Part shown: piece after piece, positions 51,032 to 60,954 of the stretch
Position numbering within the stretch: position 1 is the first letter of the stretch
How the letters are laid out: each line of letters begins with the position of its first letter
Assembly: GCA_904393835.1 (NCBI GenBank)
Contig: CAJFNC010000001.1
Location: 62,001-126,000 of the forward strand
DNA length: 64,000 nt
Direction: 5' to 3'
Origin: an uncultured Ruminococcus sp.
GTDB lineage: Bacteria > Bacillota > Clostridia > Oscillospirales > Acutalibacteraceae
Program-made: the position numbers and the translations under genes
The notes under the pieces: generated by a model
Database searches by the model: none
What the model was told of the DNA's origin: nothing
The model's input: the letters and a program-made list of their open reading frames with translations, nothing else

Positions 51032-51043
51032 TGTAAATCGTGG

Positions 51044-51112
51044 GACATTCTGTATTTATGCCCTGTAAAGGGCGGAATGTTTTGCAGGCTTTGCAAATGC
51101 AAAGCGGTTTTT
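51044..51112 (+). other. Structured leader with attenuator-like hairpin
   Basis: acattc / gaatgt encloses the inner hairpin gccct-gtaa-agggc. It is followed by gctttgc-aaat-gcaaagc (51088-51105) with T5, which looks like a terminator ahead of rpsL. Ribosomal operons often use such leaders for feedback by an r-protein (here S7 or S12 would be expected); that is inference. Confidence 0.55.
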
Positions 51113-51146
51113 CAATTCTTAAATAAATTTTGAAAGGAGGAAAAAT

Positions 51147-51566
51147 ATGCCTACATTTAACCAGTTGGTGCGCAAGGGCAGAGAAGTTTCCGAGAAGAAG
51201 GCAAAAGCGCCTGCACTTTTAAAGGGTTGGAACTCAAAAAAGCGTGTTGCTATTGACCAGAGCTCCCCACAAAAGAGAGGTGTTTGTACTGCCGTAAAGA
51301 CTGCTACACCTAAGAAGCCTAACTCAGCGCTCAGAAAGATTGCCAGAGTAAGACTTTCCAACGGTATTGAAGTCAGTTCCTACATTCCCGGCGTCGGTCA
51401 CAACCTTCAGGAACACAGCGTTGTTCTTATCAGAGGCGGCCGTGTAAAGGACTTGCCCGGTGTTCGTTATCACATCGTGCGCGGTACACTTGACGCACAG
51501 GGCGTTTCAGGACGTATGCAGGCTCGTTCAAAATACGGTGCTAAGCGTCCTAAGAAAGGTAAATAA
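51147..51566 (+). CDS. rpsL: 30S ribosomal protein S12
   Basis: S12 lies at the decoding centre. The sequence shows [13 protein letters not shown], the [20 protein letters not shown] segment that holds the streptomycin-resistance lysine, and [17 protein letters not shown]. The lysine of PKKPNS is wild type. 139 aa, strong SD gaaaggagg. Confidence 0.98.
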   Translation: MPTFNQLVRKGREVSEKKAKAPALLKGWNSKKRVAIDQSSPQKRGVCTAVKTATPKKPNSALRKIARVRLSNGIEVSSYIPGVGHNLQEHSVVLIRGGRVKDLPGVRYHIVRGTLDAQGVSGRMQARSKYGAKRPKKGK

Positions 51567-51723
51567 TATAGGAATTGACAAAACTCTCTTGACTTAAATA
51601 ATTAAGTTCTGCTATGCGGCAGGAATTTTCTATATATATCGGTAGAAGTTCTTGTTGGCATACGGGAGTTTGTCGCTTTCGAGTACCTATGATATCTCAA
51701 TTATTGTGAAGGAGGGAAGCAAA

Positions 51724-52194
51724 GTGCCAAGAAGAGGTTCTATTGCGAAGCGTGATGTATTACCCGATCCGCTTTATAATTCAAAACTTGTAACACGTCT
51801 TATCAACAACATTATGTACGACGGTAAAAAGGGCGTTGCTCAGAAAATTGTTTACGGTGCATTTGACATTATTGCTGAAAAGACAGGTAATAACCCGCTT
51901 GAGGTTTTTGAACAGGCTATGGAAAACGTAATGCCCGTTCTCGAAGTAAAGGCTCGCCGTGTCGGCGGTGCTACTTATCAGGTTCCTATGGAAGTTCGTC
52001 CCGAAAGACGTCAGACACTCGGTCTTCGTTGGATTTCAACTTACTCAAGAGCCCGCAGTGAAAAGACAATGAAAGAAAGACTTGCCGGTGAAATTCTTGA
52101 TGCTACAAACAGCGCAGGCGGCGCATTTAAGAAGCGTGAAGATACTCACAAAATGGCTGAAGCTAACAAGGCTTTCGCTCATTACAGATGGTAA
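51724..52194 (+). CDS. rpsG: 30S ribosomal protein S7
   Basis: S7 nucleates assembly of the 30S head. It begins [20 protein letters not shown] and contains [16 protein letters not shown]. The start is GTG 51724, after ggaggg; 24 codons upstream in frame belong to the leader. 156 aa is standard. The 157-base gap from rpsL is longer than usual and could hold a regulatory site. Confidence 0.97.
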   Translation: MPRRGSIAKRDVLPDPLYNSKLVTRLINNIMYDGKKGVAQKIVYGAFDIIAEKTGNNPLEVFEQAMENVMPVLEVKARRVGGATYQVPMEVRPERRQTLGLRWISTYSRARSEKTMKERLAGEILDATNSAGGAFKKREDTHKMAEANKAFAHYRW

Positions 52195-52230
52195 TAATTT
52201 TTACCGATGTAGTTTTAAGAGGAGGATTTT

Positions 52231-54330
52231 ATGCCAAGACAGGTTTCACTTGAACAGACAAGAAATATCGGTATCATGGCTCATATCGATGCCGGTAAAA
52301 CCACAACAACTGAGCGTATCCTGTATTATACCGGCGTAAACCACAAAATAGGCGAGGTACATGACGGCGCCGCTACAATGGACTGGATGGTTCAGGAGCA
52401 GGAGCGCGGTATCACAATTACCTCTGCTGCTACTACAGCTTTCTGGAGAGGAAGCAAACAGCAGTACAAGCCTCACAGAATCAACATCATCGATACTCCC
52501 GGACACGTTGACTTTACTGTTGAAGTTGAGCGTTCACTTCGTGTACTCGACGGTTCTGTAACAGTACTTTGTGCTAAGGGCGGCGTTGAGCCTCAGTCTG
52601 AAACAGTTTGGCGTCAGGCTGACAACTACGGCGTACCGAGAATGGTTTACGTTAATAAAATGGACATCATGGGCGCCAACTTCTTCCATGTTGTTCAGAT
52701 GATGAAAGACAGACTTAAATGTAACGCTGTACCCATTCAGCTCCCCATCGGCGCTGAAAGCGAGTTCTCGGGCATCATCGACCTTGTAAGAATGAAGGCT
52801 GAGATTTATCACAACGAAGACGGTACAGATTACAGTGAAGAAGATATTCCGGAAAATATGAAGGATCTCGCCGATGAATACCACGAGAAGCTTATCGAGT
52901 CAGTTGCTGAACTCGACGAGGGTCTTATGGAAAAATACTTCGGCGGTGAGGAAATTACTGTTGACGAGATTAAGGCTGTTATCAGAAAGGCTACAATCTC
53001 AAACGACATGGTTCCCGTAACCTGCGGTTCTTCATACCGTAACAAGGGCGTTCAGATGCTTTTGGACGCAATTGTTGACTATATGCCCGCTCCTACAGAC
53101 GTTCCTTCAATTAAGGGCGTTGACCCCGAAACAGGCGAAGAGGTAGAAAGACATTCTTCCGATACAGAGCCTTTTGCTGCTCTTGCATTTAAGATTGCTA
53201 CCGACCCGTTTGTAGGTAAGCTCTGCTTCTTCCGTGTTTACTCGGGTACTGTTAAAACAGGTACAACTGTTTACAACTCGGTAAAAGATACTAACGAGCG
53301 TATGGGCAGAATTTTGCAGATGCACGCTAACGACAGAAAAGATATTGACTGCTGCTACGCAGGTGATATCGCGGCTGCCGTAGGCCTTAAGAATACAACA
53401 ACAGGTGACACACTCTGCGACGAAAAGGCTCCCGTTATCCTCGAGTCTATGGAATTTCCGGAGCCTGTTATCCGTGTTGCTATTGAGCCTAAGACAAAAG
53501 CCGGTCAGGAAAAGATGGGTATTGCTCTTGCAAAACTCGCTGAAGAAGACCCGACATTCAAGGCTTATACAGATGAAGAAACAGGACAGACCATCATCGC
53601 AGGTATGGGTGAGCTTCACCTTGAAATTATCGTTGACCGTTTGCTCCGTGAATTTAAGGTAGAAGCAAATATCGGTGCTCCCCAGGTTGCTTACAAAGAG
53701 ACAATCCGCAAGGAAGCATCTGTTGATGAAAAATATGCCCGTCAGTCAGGCGGTAAGGGTCAGTACGGTCATGTTAAGATCAACGTATATCCCAACAAAG
53801 GCAAGGGCTATGAATTTGTTAACAACATCGTCGGCGGCGCTATCCCGAAGGAATATATTCCTGCTGTTGACCAGGGTATCCAGGGCGCTATGCTCTCGGG
53901 TGTTGTTGCAGGCTACAACGTAGTTGACGTAAAGGTTGAGCTTTATGACGGTTCTTACCACGAAGTCGATTCATCGGAAATGGCATTTAAGATTGCCGGT
54001 TCAATGGCATTCAAGAGCGCTATGAAGAAAGCTGACCCCGTACTTTTGGAACCGATTATGAAGGTTACGGTTATCACTCCCGAAGAGTACCTCGGTGATG
54101 TTATCGGCGACCTTAACTCACGCCGCGGTATGATTCAGAGTATGGAAGCAGATAACGGCGTTCAGAGAGTTATTGCTCACGTTCCGCTTTCGGAAATGTT
54201 CGGTTATGCAACTGATATGCGTTCTAAGACGCAGGGCCGCGGTCAGTACGTTATGGAGCCCGACTCATATGCCGAAGTTCCCAAGAACATTGCCGAAAAG
54301 ATTGTCAGCGAAAGAGCTAAAAAGGACTGA
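52231..54330 (+). CDS. fusA: Elongation factor G
   Basis: EF-G is the translocase GTPase. G1 is [15 protein letters not shown]3 [10 protein letters not shown]4 VNKMD, and domain IV begins with the [16 protein letters not shown] segment. 699 aa, SD gaggagg. Third gene of the str operon. Confidence 0.98.
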   Translation: MPRQVSLEQTRNIGIMAHIDAGKTTTTERILYYTGVNHKIGEVHDGAATMDWMVQEQERGITITSAATTAFWRGSKQQYKPHRINIIDTPGHVDFTVEVERSLRVLDGSVTVLCAKGGVEPQSETVWRQADNYGVPRMVYVNKMDIMGANFFHVVQMMKDRLKCNAVPIQLPIGAESEFSGIIDLVRMKAEIYHNEDGTDYSEEDIPENMKDLADEYHEKLIESVAELDEGLMEKYFGGEEITVDEIKAVIRKATISNDMVPVTCGSSYRNKGVQMLLDAIVDYMPAPTDVPSIKGVDPETGEEVERHSSDTEPFAALAFKIATDPFVGKLCFFRVYSGTVKTGTTVYNSVKDTNERMGRILQMHANDRKDIDCCYAGDIAAAVGLKNTTTGDTLCDEKAPVILESMEFPEPVIRVAIEPKTKAGQEKMGIALAKLAEEDPTFKAYTDEETGQTIIAGMGELHLEIIVDRLLREFKVEANIGAPQVAYKETIRKEASVDEKYARQSGGKGQYGHVKINVYPNKGKGYEFVNNIVGGAIPKEYIPAVDQGIQGAMLSGVVAGYNVVDVKVELYDGSYHEVDSSEMAFKIAGSMAFKSAMKKADPVLLEPIMKVTVITPEEYLGDVIGDLNSRRGMIQSMEADNGVQRVIAHVPLSEMFGYATDMRSKTQGRGQYVMEPDSYAEVPKNIAEKIVSERAKKD

Positions 54331-54375
54331 TTGCCTTAAAAAAGCCCTTTGCTGCCGATATTTTTCAAAAATGTA

Positions 54376-54404
54376 TTGATTTTTTAAAAAATTATTGGTA
54401 CAAT
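54376..54404 (+). promoter_or_regulatory. tuf promoter
   Basis: TTGATT (54376-54381), 17 bases, TACAAT (54399-54404), in the 127-base gap after fusA; tuf thus can be transcribed separately. Confidence 0.7.
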
Positions 54405-54457
54405 ATCTATAAATCTAATTGTAATTTATCATTACAAGAACAAGGAGGAAATTTCCA

Positions 54458-55660
54458 ATGGCAAGAGAAAAATTTGAAAGAACTAAACCCCATGTTAACA
54501 TTGGTACAATCGGCCACGTTGACCATGGTAAAACAACACTTACTGCTGCTATCACAAAGGTTCTCAACCTCGAAGGCGACGCTGATTTCGTTGATTACGC
54601 TAACATCGATAAGGCTCCCGAAGAGAGAGAGCGTGGTATCACAATCAACACAGCTCACGTTGAGTACGAAACAGCTAAGCGTCACTATGCACACGTTGAC
54701 TGCCCCGGCCATGCTGACTATGTAAAGAACATGATCACAGGTGCTGCTCAGATGGACGGCGCTATCCTCGTAGTATCAGCTGCTGACGGTCCTATGCCCC
54801 AGACAAGAGAGCACATCCTTCTTTCTCGTCAGGTTGGCGTACCTTACATCGTTGTATTTATGAACAAGACTGACCAGGTTGACGATCCCGAGCTTCTCGA
54901 GCTCGTTGAAATGGAAATCAGAGATCTTCTTAACGAGTACGGCTTCCCGGGCGACGAAACACCCATCATCAAGGGTTCAGCTTATGTTGCACTTATGAGC
55001 GATTCTAAGGATCCCAACGCTCCTGAGTACAAGTGCATCCATGAGCTTATGGACGCTGTTGACGAATTTATTCCTACTCCCGACCGTAAGGCTGACCAGC
55101 CGTTCCTTATGCCTGTTGAGGACGTATTCACAATCACAGGTCGTGGTACAGTTGCTACAGGTAGAGTAGAAAGAGGTCAGGTTAAGACTTCTGAAGAAGT
55201 TGAAATCGTTGGTCTTACAGACGAGAAGAGAAAAGTTGTTGTTACAGGTCTTGAAATGTTCAGAAAGACTCTTGATTATGCTGAGGCAGGCGACAACGTA
55301 GGCGTACTTCTCCGTGGTGTTCAGAGAACAGAGATCCAGAGAGGTCAGGTTCTTGCTAAACCCGGTACAATTCACCCCCACACAAAGTTCCGTGGACAGG
55401 TTTACGTTCTTACAAAGGATGAAGGCGGCCGTCATACTCCGTTCTTCAACAACTATCGTCCCCAGTTCTACTTCAGAACAACAGACGTTACAGGTACAAT
55501 TTCACTTCCCGAGGGAGTAGAAATGTGCATGCCCGGCGATAACGTAGAAATGGACGTTGAGCTTATTACTCCTATCGCTATCGAAGTTGGTCTTCGTTTC
55601 GCTATCCGTGAAGGCGGCAGAACAGTAGGTTCAGGTGCAGTTATCGCTATTAACGAATAA
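54458..55660 (+). CDS. tuf: Elongation factor Tu
   Basis: EF-Tu brings aminoacyl-tRNA to the ribosome. G1 [14 protein letters not shown]3 [13 protein letters not shown]4 MNKTDQVDD and G-SAY are clear. Domains II and III follow ([35 protein letters not shown]). 400 aa. SD aaggagg. Ends with a strong terminator. Confidence 0.98.
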   Translation: MAREKFERTKPHVNIGTIGHVDHGKTTLTAAITKVLNLEGDADFVDYANIDKAPEERERGITINTAHVEYETAKRHYAHVDCPGHADYVKNMITGAAQMDGAILVVSAADGPMPQTREHILLSRQVGVPYIVVFMNKTDQVDDPELLELVEMEIRDLLNEYGFPGDETPIIKGSAYVALMSDSKDPNAPEYKCIHELMDAVDEFIPTPDRKADQPFLMPVEDVFTITGRGTVATGRVERGQVKTSEEVEIVGLTDEKRKVVVTGLEMFRKTLDYAEAGDNVGVLLRGVQRTEIQRGQVLAKPGTIHPHTKFRGQVYVLTKDEGGRHTPFFNNYRPQFYFRTTDVTGTISLPEGVEMCMPGDNVEMDVELITPIAIEVGLRFAIREGGRTVGSGAVIAINE

Positions 55661-55685
55661 TTTTAACATAAAATTTATTTGGTAT

Positions 55686-55716
55686 AAAAGGGTTGCCTTT
55701 AAGGCAACCCTTTTTT
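55686..55716 (+). terminator. tuf terminator
   Basis: Stem aaaagggttgcctt / aaggcaaccctttt with a minimal loop and T6. Confidence 0.92.
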
Positions 55717-55886
55717 GTCGGATTTTGGCGTATCGGTATATGTTGCGAAAATTTTAACGGCAGTTTACCGGCTGATAATTTTTATGCAGATACGTAAATT
55801 TTCCCGCCGTTTACATATAAAAGGTGACATACGGACAATATCCGAAAACAATAATTGTAAAACTATTGTAAAGGTAAAAAAATCCG

Positions 55887-55915
55887 TTGACAACGGTAAA
55901 AAAATAGAATAAAAT
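55887..55915 (+). promoter_or_regulatory. mgtE promoter
   Basis: TTGACA (55887-55892), 17 bases, TAAAAT (55910-55915). The transcript would start near 55922, leaving a 280-base leader. Confidence 0.8.
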
Positions 55916-55921
55916 AAAAAG

Positions 55922-56195
55922 AGCGGATATACGCAATACTAAAAGAAAACGGGGTGAAAACTTAATGGACGCAGACGGAAATAAAGGCGGTGTTCCCGGG
56001 CGAAGTCGGAGCAAAATAAACGCTGCTGCGTTTGTTTTGTTTTCACGTTAACGGGCGAGTCAATCTCAGATTGCTTTGTTATTTCTTGCGTCAGTATGTA
56101 AAACTGCTGACAGAATAAATAACAATCTCAGGGGATAACTGCGCCCTTTTGCTTTGGGATTTCGTCTTTACTCCAAAAAATTAAAAGGAGGAAAG
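55922..56195 (+). ncRNA. Long structured leader RNA upstream of mgtE
   Basis: A closing stem gtgaaaac / gttttcac (55954-55961 and 56039-56046) encloses acgcag / ctgcgt (55969-55974 and 56026-56031) and a GC-rich core with cccgggcgaagtcgg. Downstream, agattg (56068-56073) can pair either with caatct at 56061-56066 or with caatct at 56123-56128, the latter as part of a long hairpin (ttgttattt / aaataacaa, gtcag / ctgac). Mutually exclusive pairings are the hallmark of a switch. It does not show the conserved blocks of the M-box. Confidence 0.55.
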
Positions 56196-56201
56196 ATTGA
56201 A

Positions 56202-57572
56202 ATGCAACAGGAACTTAAGGTTACTTTGACCGAAACAATCAAAATTTTGCTTGATGAAAAGAAATTTAATACGCTTCGTGACATTCTTGTCACAATGAAA
56301 CCGTATGACATTGCGGCTGTTTTTGAGTCTTTACAGGACGAAAAAATGCCGATTTTGTTCAGAATACTCCCAAAAGAGCTTGCTGCTGAAACATTCGTAG
56401 AAATGGATGACGAGACACAGGAATTTTTGATTCACGGTTTTTCCGACAGCGAGCTTAAAGAAGTGGTTGACGAGTTGTTTGTTGACGATGCCGTTGACCT
56501 TATTGAAGAAATGCCTGCCAATGTTGTAAAGAGAATTTTGCGCCAGGCAGATAAGGATATGAGAAAGCAGATAAACGAGCTTTTAAAGTATCCCGAGGAC
56601 AGCGCAGGCTCAATTATGACCACCGAGTTTATCGTGCTCAGCCCCGATATGACGGCTGAAATGGCGATTAAACGAATCAGACGTACCGGCGTTGACAAGG
56701 AAACAATTTACACCTGCTATGTTACTGACGACAACAACAAACTTATAGGCATAACCACCGTAAAAGATTTGCTGCTGGCAGATGATGACGATGCGGTAAA
56801 AGACCTTATGGAGGAAAATGTTATATCCGTTAACACTCTTGAGGACCAGGAGCAGGTAGCTCAGAAATTTTCCAACTACAACTTCCTCGCTCTTCCCGTT
56901 GTTGACAATGAAAACAGACTTGTCGGTATTGTAACAATCGATGACGCTATCGACGTTTTGCAGGAAGAGGCTACCGAGGATATCGAAAAGATGGCAGCCG
57001 TATTGCCCTCTGATAAACCGTATATGAAAACAAGCGTGTGGGGTATCTATAAAAAGCGTACTCCGTGGCTGCTTGTGCTTATGCTTTCGGCAACCTTTAC
57101 CAGTGCAATCATTACTTCGTTTGAAAGCGCGCTTTCAAGCGTTATAGTTTTGTCTTCATTTATACCAATGATTACGGGTTCAGGCGGTAACGCGGGTTCT
57201 CAGGCGTCGGTTTCCGTAATTCGCGCTTTGTCTTTGGGTGAGATTCAATTCAAAAGTATTTTTAAAGTTTTGTGGAAAGAATTCAGAGTTTCAATACTCT
57301 GCGGCGTAACGCTTGCCGTCGCGAACTTTATAAAACTTATGTTGTTTGATTTAAACGGAAGAGATAACGCTTTTTTAATTGCGCTTGTAGTTTCACTAAC
57401 CTTAATCGGCACAATTATTGTTGCCAAGCTGGTAGGCTCAAGCCTTCCGCTTTTGGCTCGCAAGGTTGGATTTGACCCGGCGGTTATGGCAAATCCGCTC
57501 ATTTCTACCGTGTGCGACTCGCTTTCGCTTCTCATCTATTTTGGAGTGGCAACAGTCGTGCTTCATTTGTAA
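56202..57572 (+). CDS. mgtE: Magnesium transporter MgtE
   Basis: MgtE is a Mg2+-gated Mg2+ channel. It has the helical N-domain (about 1-130), two CBS domains (about 130-255; SAGSIMTTEFIVLSPDMTAE and LALPVVDNENRLVGIVTIDD) and a C-terminal membrane domain of five helices with SGGNAGSQASVSVIR, the pore motif. 456 aa. ATG 56202 follows aaaggagg; the frame upstream to 56154 is leader RNA. Confidence 0.96.
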   Translation: MQQELKVTLTETIKILLDEKKFNTLRDILVTMKPYDIAAVFESLQDEKMPILFRILPKELAAETFVEMDDETQEFLIHGFSDSELKEVVDELFVDDAVDLIEEMPANVVKRILRQADKDMRKQINELLKYPEDSAGSIMTTEFIVLSPDMTAEMAIKRIRRTGVDKETIYTCYVTDDNNKLIGITTVKDLLLADDDDAVKDLMEENVISVNTLEDQEQVAQKFSNYNFLALPVVDNENRLVGIVTIDDAIDVLQEEATEDIEKMAAVLPSDKPYMKTSVWGIYKKRTPWLLVLMLSATFTSAIITSFESALSSVIVLSSFIPMITGSGGNAGSQASVSVIRALSLGEIQFKSIFKVLWKEFRVSILCGVTLAVANFIKLMLFDLNGRDNAFLIALVVSLTLIGTIIVAKLVGSSLPLLARKVGFDPAVMANPLISTVCDSLSLLIYFGVATVVLHL

Positions 57573-57596
57573 TTTAATACGACATATAAAAAGCAA

Positions 57597-57630
57597 GAGC
57601 TGTTCGGTTTATGCTGAACAGCTCCTTTTG
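57597..57630. terminator. Terminator between mgtE and the aminotransferase gene
   Basis: Stem gagctgttc / gaacagctc followed by cctttt; it is flanked by A-rich sequence on the other side, so likely bidirectional. Confidence 0.8.
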
Positions 57631-58836
57631 TTATTTTAGATTATTTATGCATTGCTTAAACGTTTCGATAACATACCATGCGTCGTCGTCTGACATGGTG
57701 CTGTTCATCGGAAGTGTAAGCTGGTTTTTGTGCATATTATAGGCGTTGGGGTAATCATCAATTTTAAATCCTCTCTTGCTGTATGCCGATAGCATCGGCA
57801 GAGGTTTAAAGTGAACGTTGCAAGTAACGCCGTGTTCCGACATCATATTGTAAAAACGATTGCGGTACTCTGCATCCTTGCCGATAAAACGAACAAAGTA
57901 AAGGTGACCGCTGCTGCGGTGATTTTCATCGCAGTGATTGAGCACCTGAATCGGCAGATCCTTAAATTCCTCGTTATACAGCTTTATGAGTTGATGGCGC
58001 CTTTCGAGCATTTTGTCGTATCTTGCAAGCTGAGCAACGCCGATTGCTGCGAGTACATCGGGCATATTGCACTTGTACTGCGTGTCAACAACGTCGTATT
58101 CCCACGAGGCAACCATATTCTTTTGATATGCATCCTTTGTCTGACCGTGAAGCGACCAGAGCATATATTGTTTGTACATATCGTCCTCGTCAATTCCGTC
58201 GTGAGGACGGTGTACAGCTGCGCCGCCTTCTGCGGTAGTCATATTTTTAACGGCGTGAAAGCTGAAGTTTGTAAAATCAGCAATTTCTCCGCACATTTTT
58301 CCGTGCCGTTGTGCACCGAATGCGTGAGCGCTGTCAGCCATGACAATTACCCTGCCAAACCTTTCCTGAAGTTCATTTTTGGGTGTAAACAGGCTTTTTT
58401 TGCGTTCAACGGCCTCAAAAACTCTGTCGTAGTCGCACACAATGCCTGCAAGGTCAACAGGAATAATAACCTTTGTGTTTCGGGTGATAGCGGCTTCCAT
58501 TTTATCGTAGTCCATCTCAAAGCTGCCGCTTTTGCAGTCAATCATAACCGGCTTTGCACCTACGTGACAGATGATAGACGCCGTAGCGGTATAGGTATAT
58601 GCAGGAACAATTACCTCGTCTCCGGGACCTATGCCGAGAATACGCAGCGTCAGCTCTGCACAAGAAGTCTGCGACGAAAGGCAGACTGCACGGTTGACGT
58701 GGCACATCTGAGCAATCTTTTTTTCAAACAGTTTTGTTTCGGGACCGGTTGTAATCCAGCCGGATTTTACAACTTTAACTACCTCGTCAATTTCCGCCTG
58801 AGAAATGTCGGGCGGAGAAAAAGGAATTTTTCTCAT
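57631..58836 (-). CDS. DegT/DnrJ/EryC1-family aminotransferase
   Basis: A PLP-dependent sugar aminotransferase (401 aa) making amino-sugar nucleotides for surface glycans. Catalytic Lys is in FHAVKNMTTAEGGAAV, phosphate-site residues in SQTSCAELTLRILG, and Asp in ADSAHAFGAQ. The N-terminus PFSPPDISQAEIDEVVKVVK is typical. SD aggg. No other glycan gene is near it, so the product cannot be named. Confidence 0.93.
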   Translation of the reverse strand: MRKIPFSPPDISQAEIDEVVKVVKSGWITTGPETKLFEKKIAQMCHVNRAVCLSSQTSCAELTLRILGIGPGDEVIVPAYTYTATASIICHVGAKPVMIDCKSGSFEMDYDKMEAAITRNTKVIIPVDLAGIVCDYDRVFEAVERKKSLFTPKNELQERFGRVIVMADSAHAFGAQRHGKMCGEIADFTNFSFHAVKNMTTAEGGAAVHRPHDGIDEDDMYKQYMLWSLHGQTKDAYQKNMVASWEYDVVDTQYKCNMPDVLAAIGVAQLARYDKMLERRHQLIKLYNEEFKDLPIQVLNHCDENHRSSGHLYFVRFIGKDAEYRNRFYNMMSEHGVTCNVHFKPLPMLSAYSKRGFKIDDYPNAYNMHKNQLTLPMNSTMSDDDAWYVIETFKQCINNLK

Positions 58837-58978
58837 AGTAAATCTCCCTGTGTAAAATACACAATGAATAAATATATTTATTATTACAAATATCTAATCA
58901 ATTATTTTATTATACAACAAATACGTATAAAAGTAAAGATTTAGTAAAAATTTTTAAACAGGGAAATATACAAAAATT

Positions 58979-59254
58979 CTAGTTATCTGTTTTATTTTTC
59001 TGCATTTTTTGCTTTAAATACTTGTTTTTTGTTGCAAGTCCGCCCCGTATGTGGCGCTCGCTTTTGTTGGTGTCAAGAATTTCCCTTACACGTCGATACA
59101 TTGCCGGATTCAGCGTTTTAAGCCGCTGGCTGACGTCTTTATGTACCGTGCTTTTGCTTATGCCGAATTTTTTAGCCGCCATTCTTACGGTTGCCTTACT
59201 TTCTATTATATATTCGCCGAGCTTTGCGGCGCGTTCTTCCACTATTCCTTTCAC
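58979..59254 (-). CDS. spoIIID: Sporulation regulator SpoIIID
   Basis: SpoIIID is a small DNA-binding protein active in the mother cell between the sigma-E and sigma-K stages. The 91-aa product has the HTH FGISKSTVHKDVSQRL and the conserved end DTNKSERHIRGGLATKNKY. It starts at GTG 59254, with gaaggaggg 8 bases upstream. This is the best evidence in the window that the organism descends from spore-formers. Confidence 0.94.
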   Translation of the reverse strand: MKGIVEERAAKLGEYIIESKATVRMAAKKFGISKSTVHKDVSQRLKTLNPAMYRRVREILDTNKSERHIRGGLATKNKYLKQKMQKNKTDN

Positions 59255-59374
59255 AAAAAGCCCTCCTTCGGTCTTGCTAATTTATATGCGGGGGTTTTTG
59301 GCAATATGAGCTGTGTGTTTTAAATCTTGATACAAAGTCAACGCGCGCAACACTTTTTAGTTTTAATGATTAAG

Positions 59375-59403
59375 TTGAGTTTTTTAGTGGGATATGATAT
59401 AAT
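59375..59403 (+). promoter_or_regulatory. Promoter of the metF-metH operon
   Basis: TTGAGT (59375-59380), 17 bases, TATAAT (59398-59403). The leader is only about 40 bases, too short for a SAM or cobalamin riboswitch. Confidence 0.7.
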
Positions 59404-59449
59404 AACTTAAATATTTTAATTATTAATCAGCTTTAAGGTGGAAACTTAT

Positions 59450-60313
59450 ATGAAAATTTCAAATATCTTTAAAAATAACAGCAGAGCGGTGTTTTCTTTT
59501 GAGGTATTTCCTCCCAAAAAAGATTCGCCGATTGAGTCTGTATTGGGAAAAATGGAGGAGATTTGCGCTTTAAAGCCCGATTTTGTCAGCGTGACCTACG
59601 GAGCGGGCGGAAAAGGCAATCACGGCAGAACTCTTGAAATTGCCTCGAAGATAAAGAATGATTTCAAAGTAGAATCGGTAGCTCACCTCACCTGCGTAAA
59701 CAACACCAAGGCAGATGTTGACGGCGTACTTGATGATTTTAAGCGTGAGGGTATTGAAAATATCCTTGCTCTCAGGGGCGACTATGTCGAAGGCGTTGAG
59801 CCGGTTAAAGATTTTAAATATGCAAGCGAGTTGTGCGCTTATATAAAATCAAAGGGAGATTTTGATATTGCGGGCGCATGCTATCCCGAAGTGCACGAAG
59901 AAGCGGAGGACGAGGTGCAGGATATTCTGAAACTTAAAAAGAAGATTGACTCAGGCGCGAGTCACCTAATAAGTCAGCTTTTTTTTGACAATTCTGTATT
60001 TTACAGATTTTTGCAAAGAGCCAAAATTGCGGGTGTAAACGTGCCGATTGAGGCGGGGATTATGCCCGTTACAAATAAAAGTCAGATTGAACGAATGGTT
60101 TCAATGTGCGGCGCAAGCCTTCCGTCAAAATTTGTAAAGATTATGCAAAAGTACGACACCAGACCCGAGGCTCTGCGTGACGCGGGAATTGCCTACGCGA
60201 TTGAGCAGATTGTAGATTTGCTTGCAAACGGCGTTGACGGTATTCACCTCTACACTATGAACAACCCGTATGTTGCTAAAAAAATTTCAGAGGCGGTTGT
60301 GAGCTTGTTATGA
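59450..60313 (+). CDS. metF: Methylenetetrahydrofolate reductase
   Basis: MetF reduces methylene-THF to methyl-THF with FAD. It starts KISNIFKNNSRAVFSFEVFP with the catalytic Glu of SFEVFPPK; FVSVTYGAGGKG and NILALRGDYVEG are typical. 287 aa. ATG 59450 follows aaggtgg. The stop overlaps the next ATG by 4 bases. Confidence 0.96.
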   Translation: MKISNIFKNNSRAVFSFEVFPPKKDSPIESVLGKMEEICALKPDFVSVTYGAGGKGNHGRTLEIASKIKNDFKVESVAHLTCVNNTKADVDGVLDDFKREGIENILALRGDYVEGVEPVKDFKYASELCAYIKSKGDFDIAGACYPEVHEEAEDEVQDILKLKKKIDSGASHLISQLFFDNSVFYRFLQRAKIAGVNVPIEAGIMPVTNKSQIERMVSMCGASLPSKFVKIMQKYDTRPEALRDAGIAYAIEQIVDLLANGVDGIHLYTMNNPYVAKKISEAVVSLL

Positions 60314-60954
60314 TAACGCTTGACAGACTTAATCGAAACGAAGCCGTACGCTATTTGGGCGGAGCGGGAATTTCTTTGAATTATCGAATGGATCGCCTTA
60401 TGGACGAGTGTGAGGCGGAAATTTTAAAAAACGCACGTCCAAAGTATCTCTATTCGGAAATTGATTTGCCAAACGGGGAATTTATGCGCGGCAAGGACAT
60501 TGTAGAGCATTTAGACGGTTGTGACAGGGCAATAATAATGTGTGCAACACTCGGCGCGGAAATAGATAAACTGATACGCATAAACCAGATTTCCGATATG
60601 GCAAAGGCGGTTGTACTCGACAGCTTTGCCGGCGTTGCGATAGAACAGGTCTGCAACAAGGTTGACGTTATGATTGCCGAAAAATACAAGGGTAAGTATA
60701 TGACGTTCAGATTCAGCCCAGGCTACGGCGATTATCCTATTGAACTGCAAAAACTTTTTATAACTAAACTTGATGCACCAAGAAAAATCGGTCTTACTAC
60801 CAACGACAACAGCATACTTATGCCGTCCAAGTCGGTAACGGCAATTGCGGGGCTGTCGGACAATCCGATTGACCGCAAAAAGCGCGGCTGCGCTGTATGC
60901 AATATGAGGGACAGGTGCAAATTCAGGAGAAACGGAGCGCATTGTGGATTTTAA
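60310..60954 (+). CDS. Stand-alone methionine synthase reactivation domain
   Basis: The 214-aa protein matches the SAM-binding activation domain normally at the C-terminus of MetH: FRFSPGYGDYPIELQ and LMPSKSVTAIAGLSDNP hold the R-x-x-x-G-Y and S-V-T motifs. It would re-methylate oxidised cob(II)alamin in the MetH encoded next. A C-terminal Cys cluster (GCAVCNMRDRCKFRRNGAHC) is added. It overlaps metF by 4 and metH by 11 bases. Confidence 0.9.
   Translation: MITLDRLNRNEAVRYLGGAGISLNYRMDRLMDECEAEILKNARPKYLYSEIDLPNGEFMRGKDIVEHLDGCDRAIIMCATLGAEIDKLIRINQISDMAKAVVLDSFAGVAIEQVCNKVDVMIAEKYKGKYMTFRFSPGYGDYPIELQKLFITKLDAPRKIGLTTNDNSILMPSKSVTAIAGLSDNPIDRKKRGCAVCNMRDRCKFRRNGAHCGF

Noticed and set aside
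55922-56195. M-box magnesium riboswitch upstream of mgtE
   Set aside because: The conserved M-box blocks were not found in the leader, so I left the RNA as uncharacterised.
59404-59449. SAM or cobalamin riboswitch for the metF-metH operon
   Set aside because: The leader after the promoter is only about 40 bases, too short for either class.
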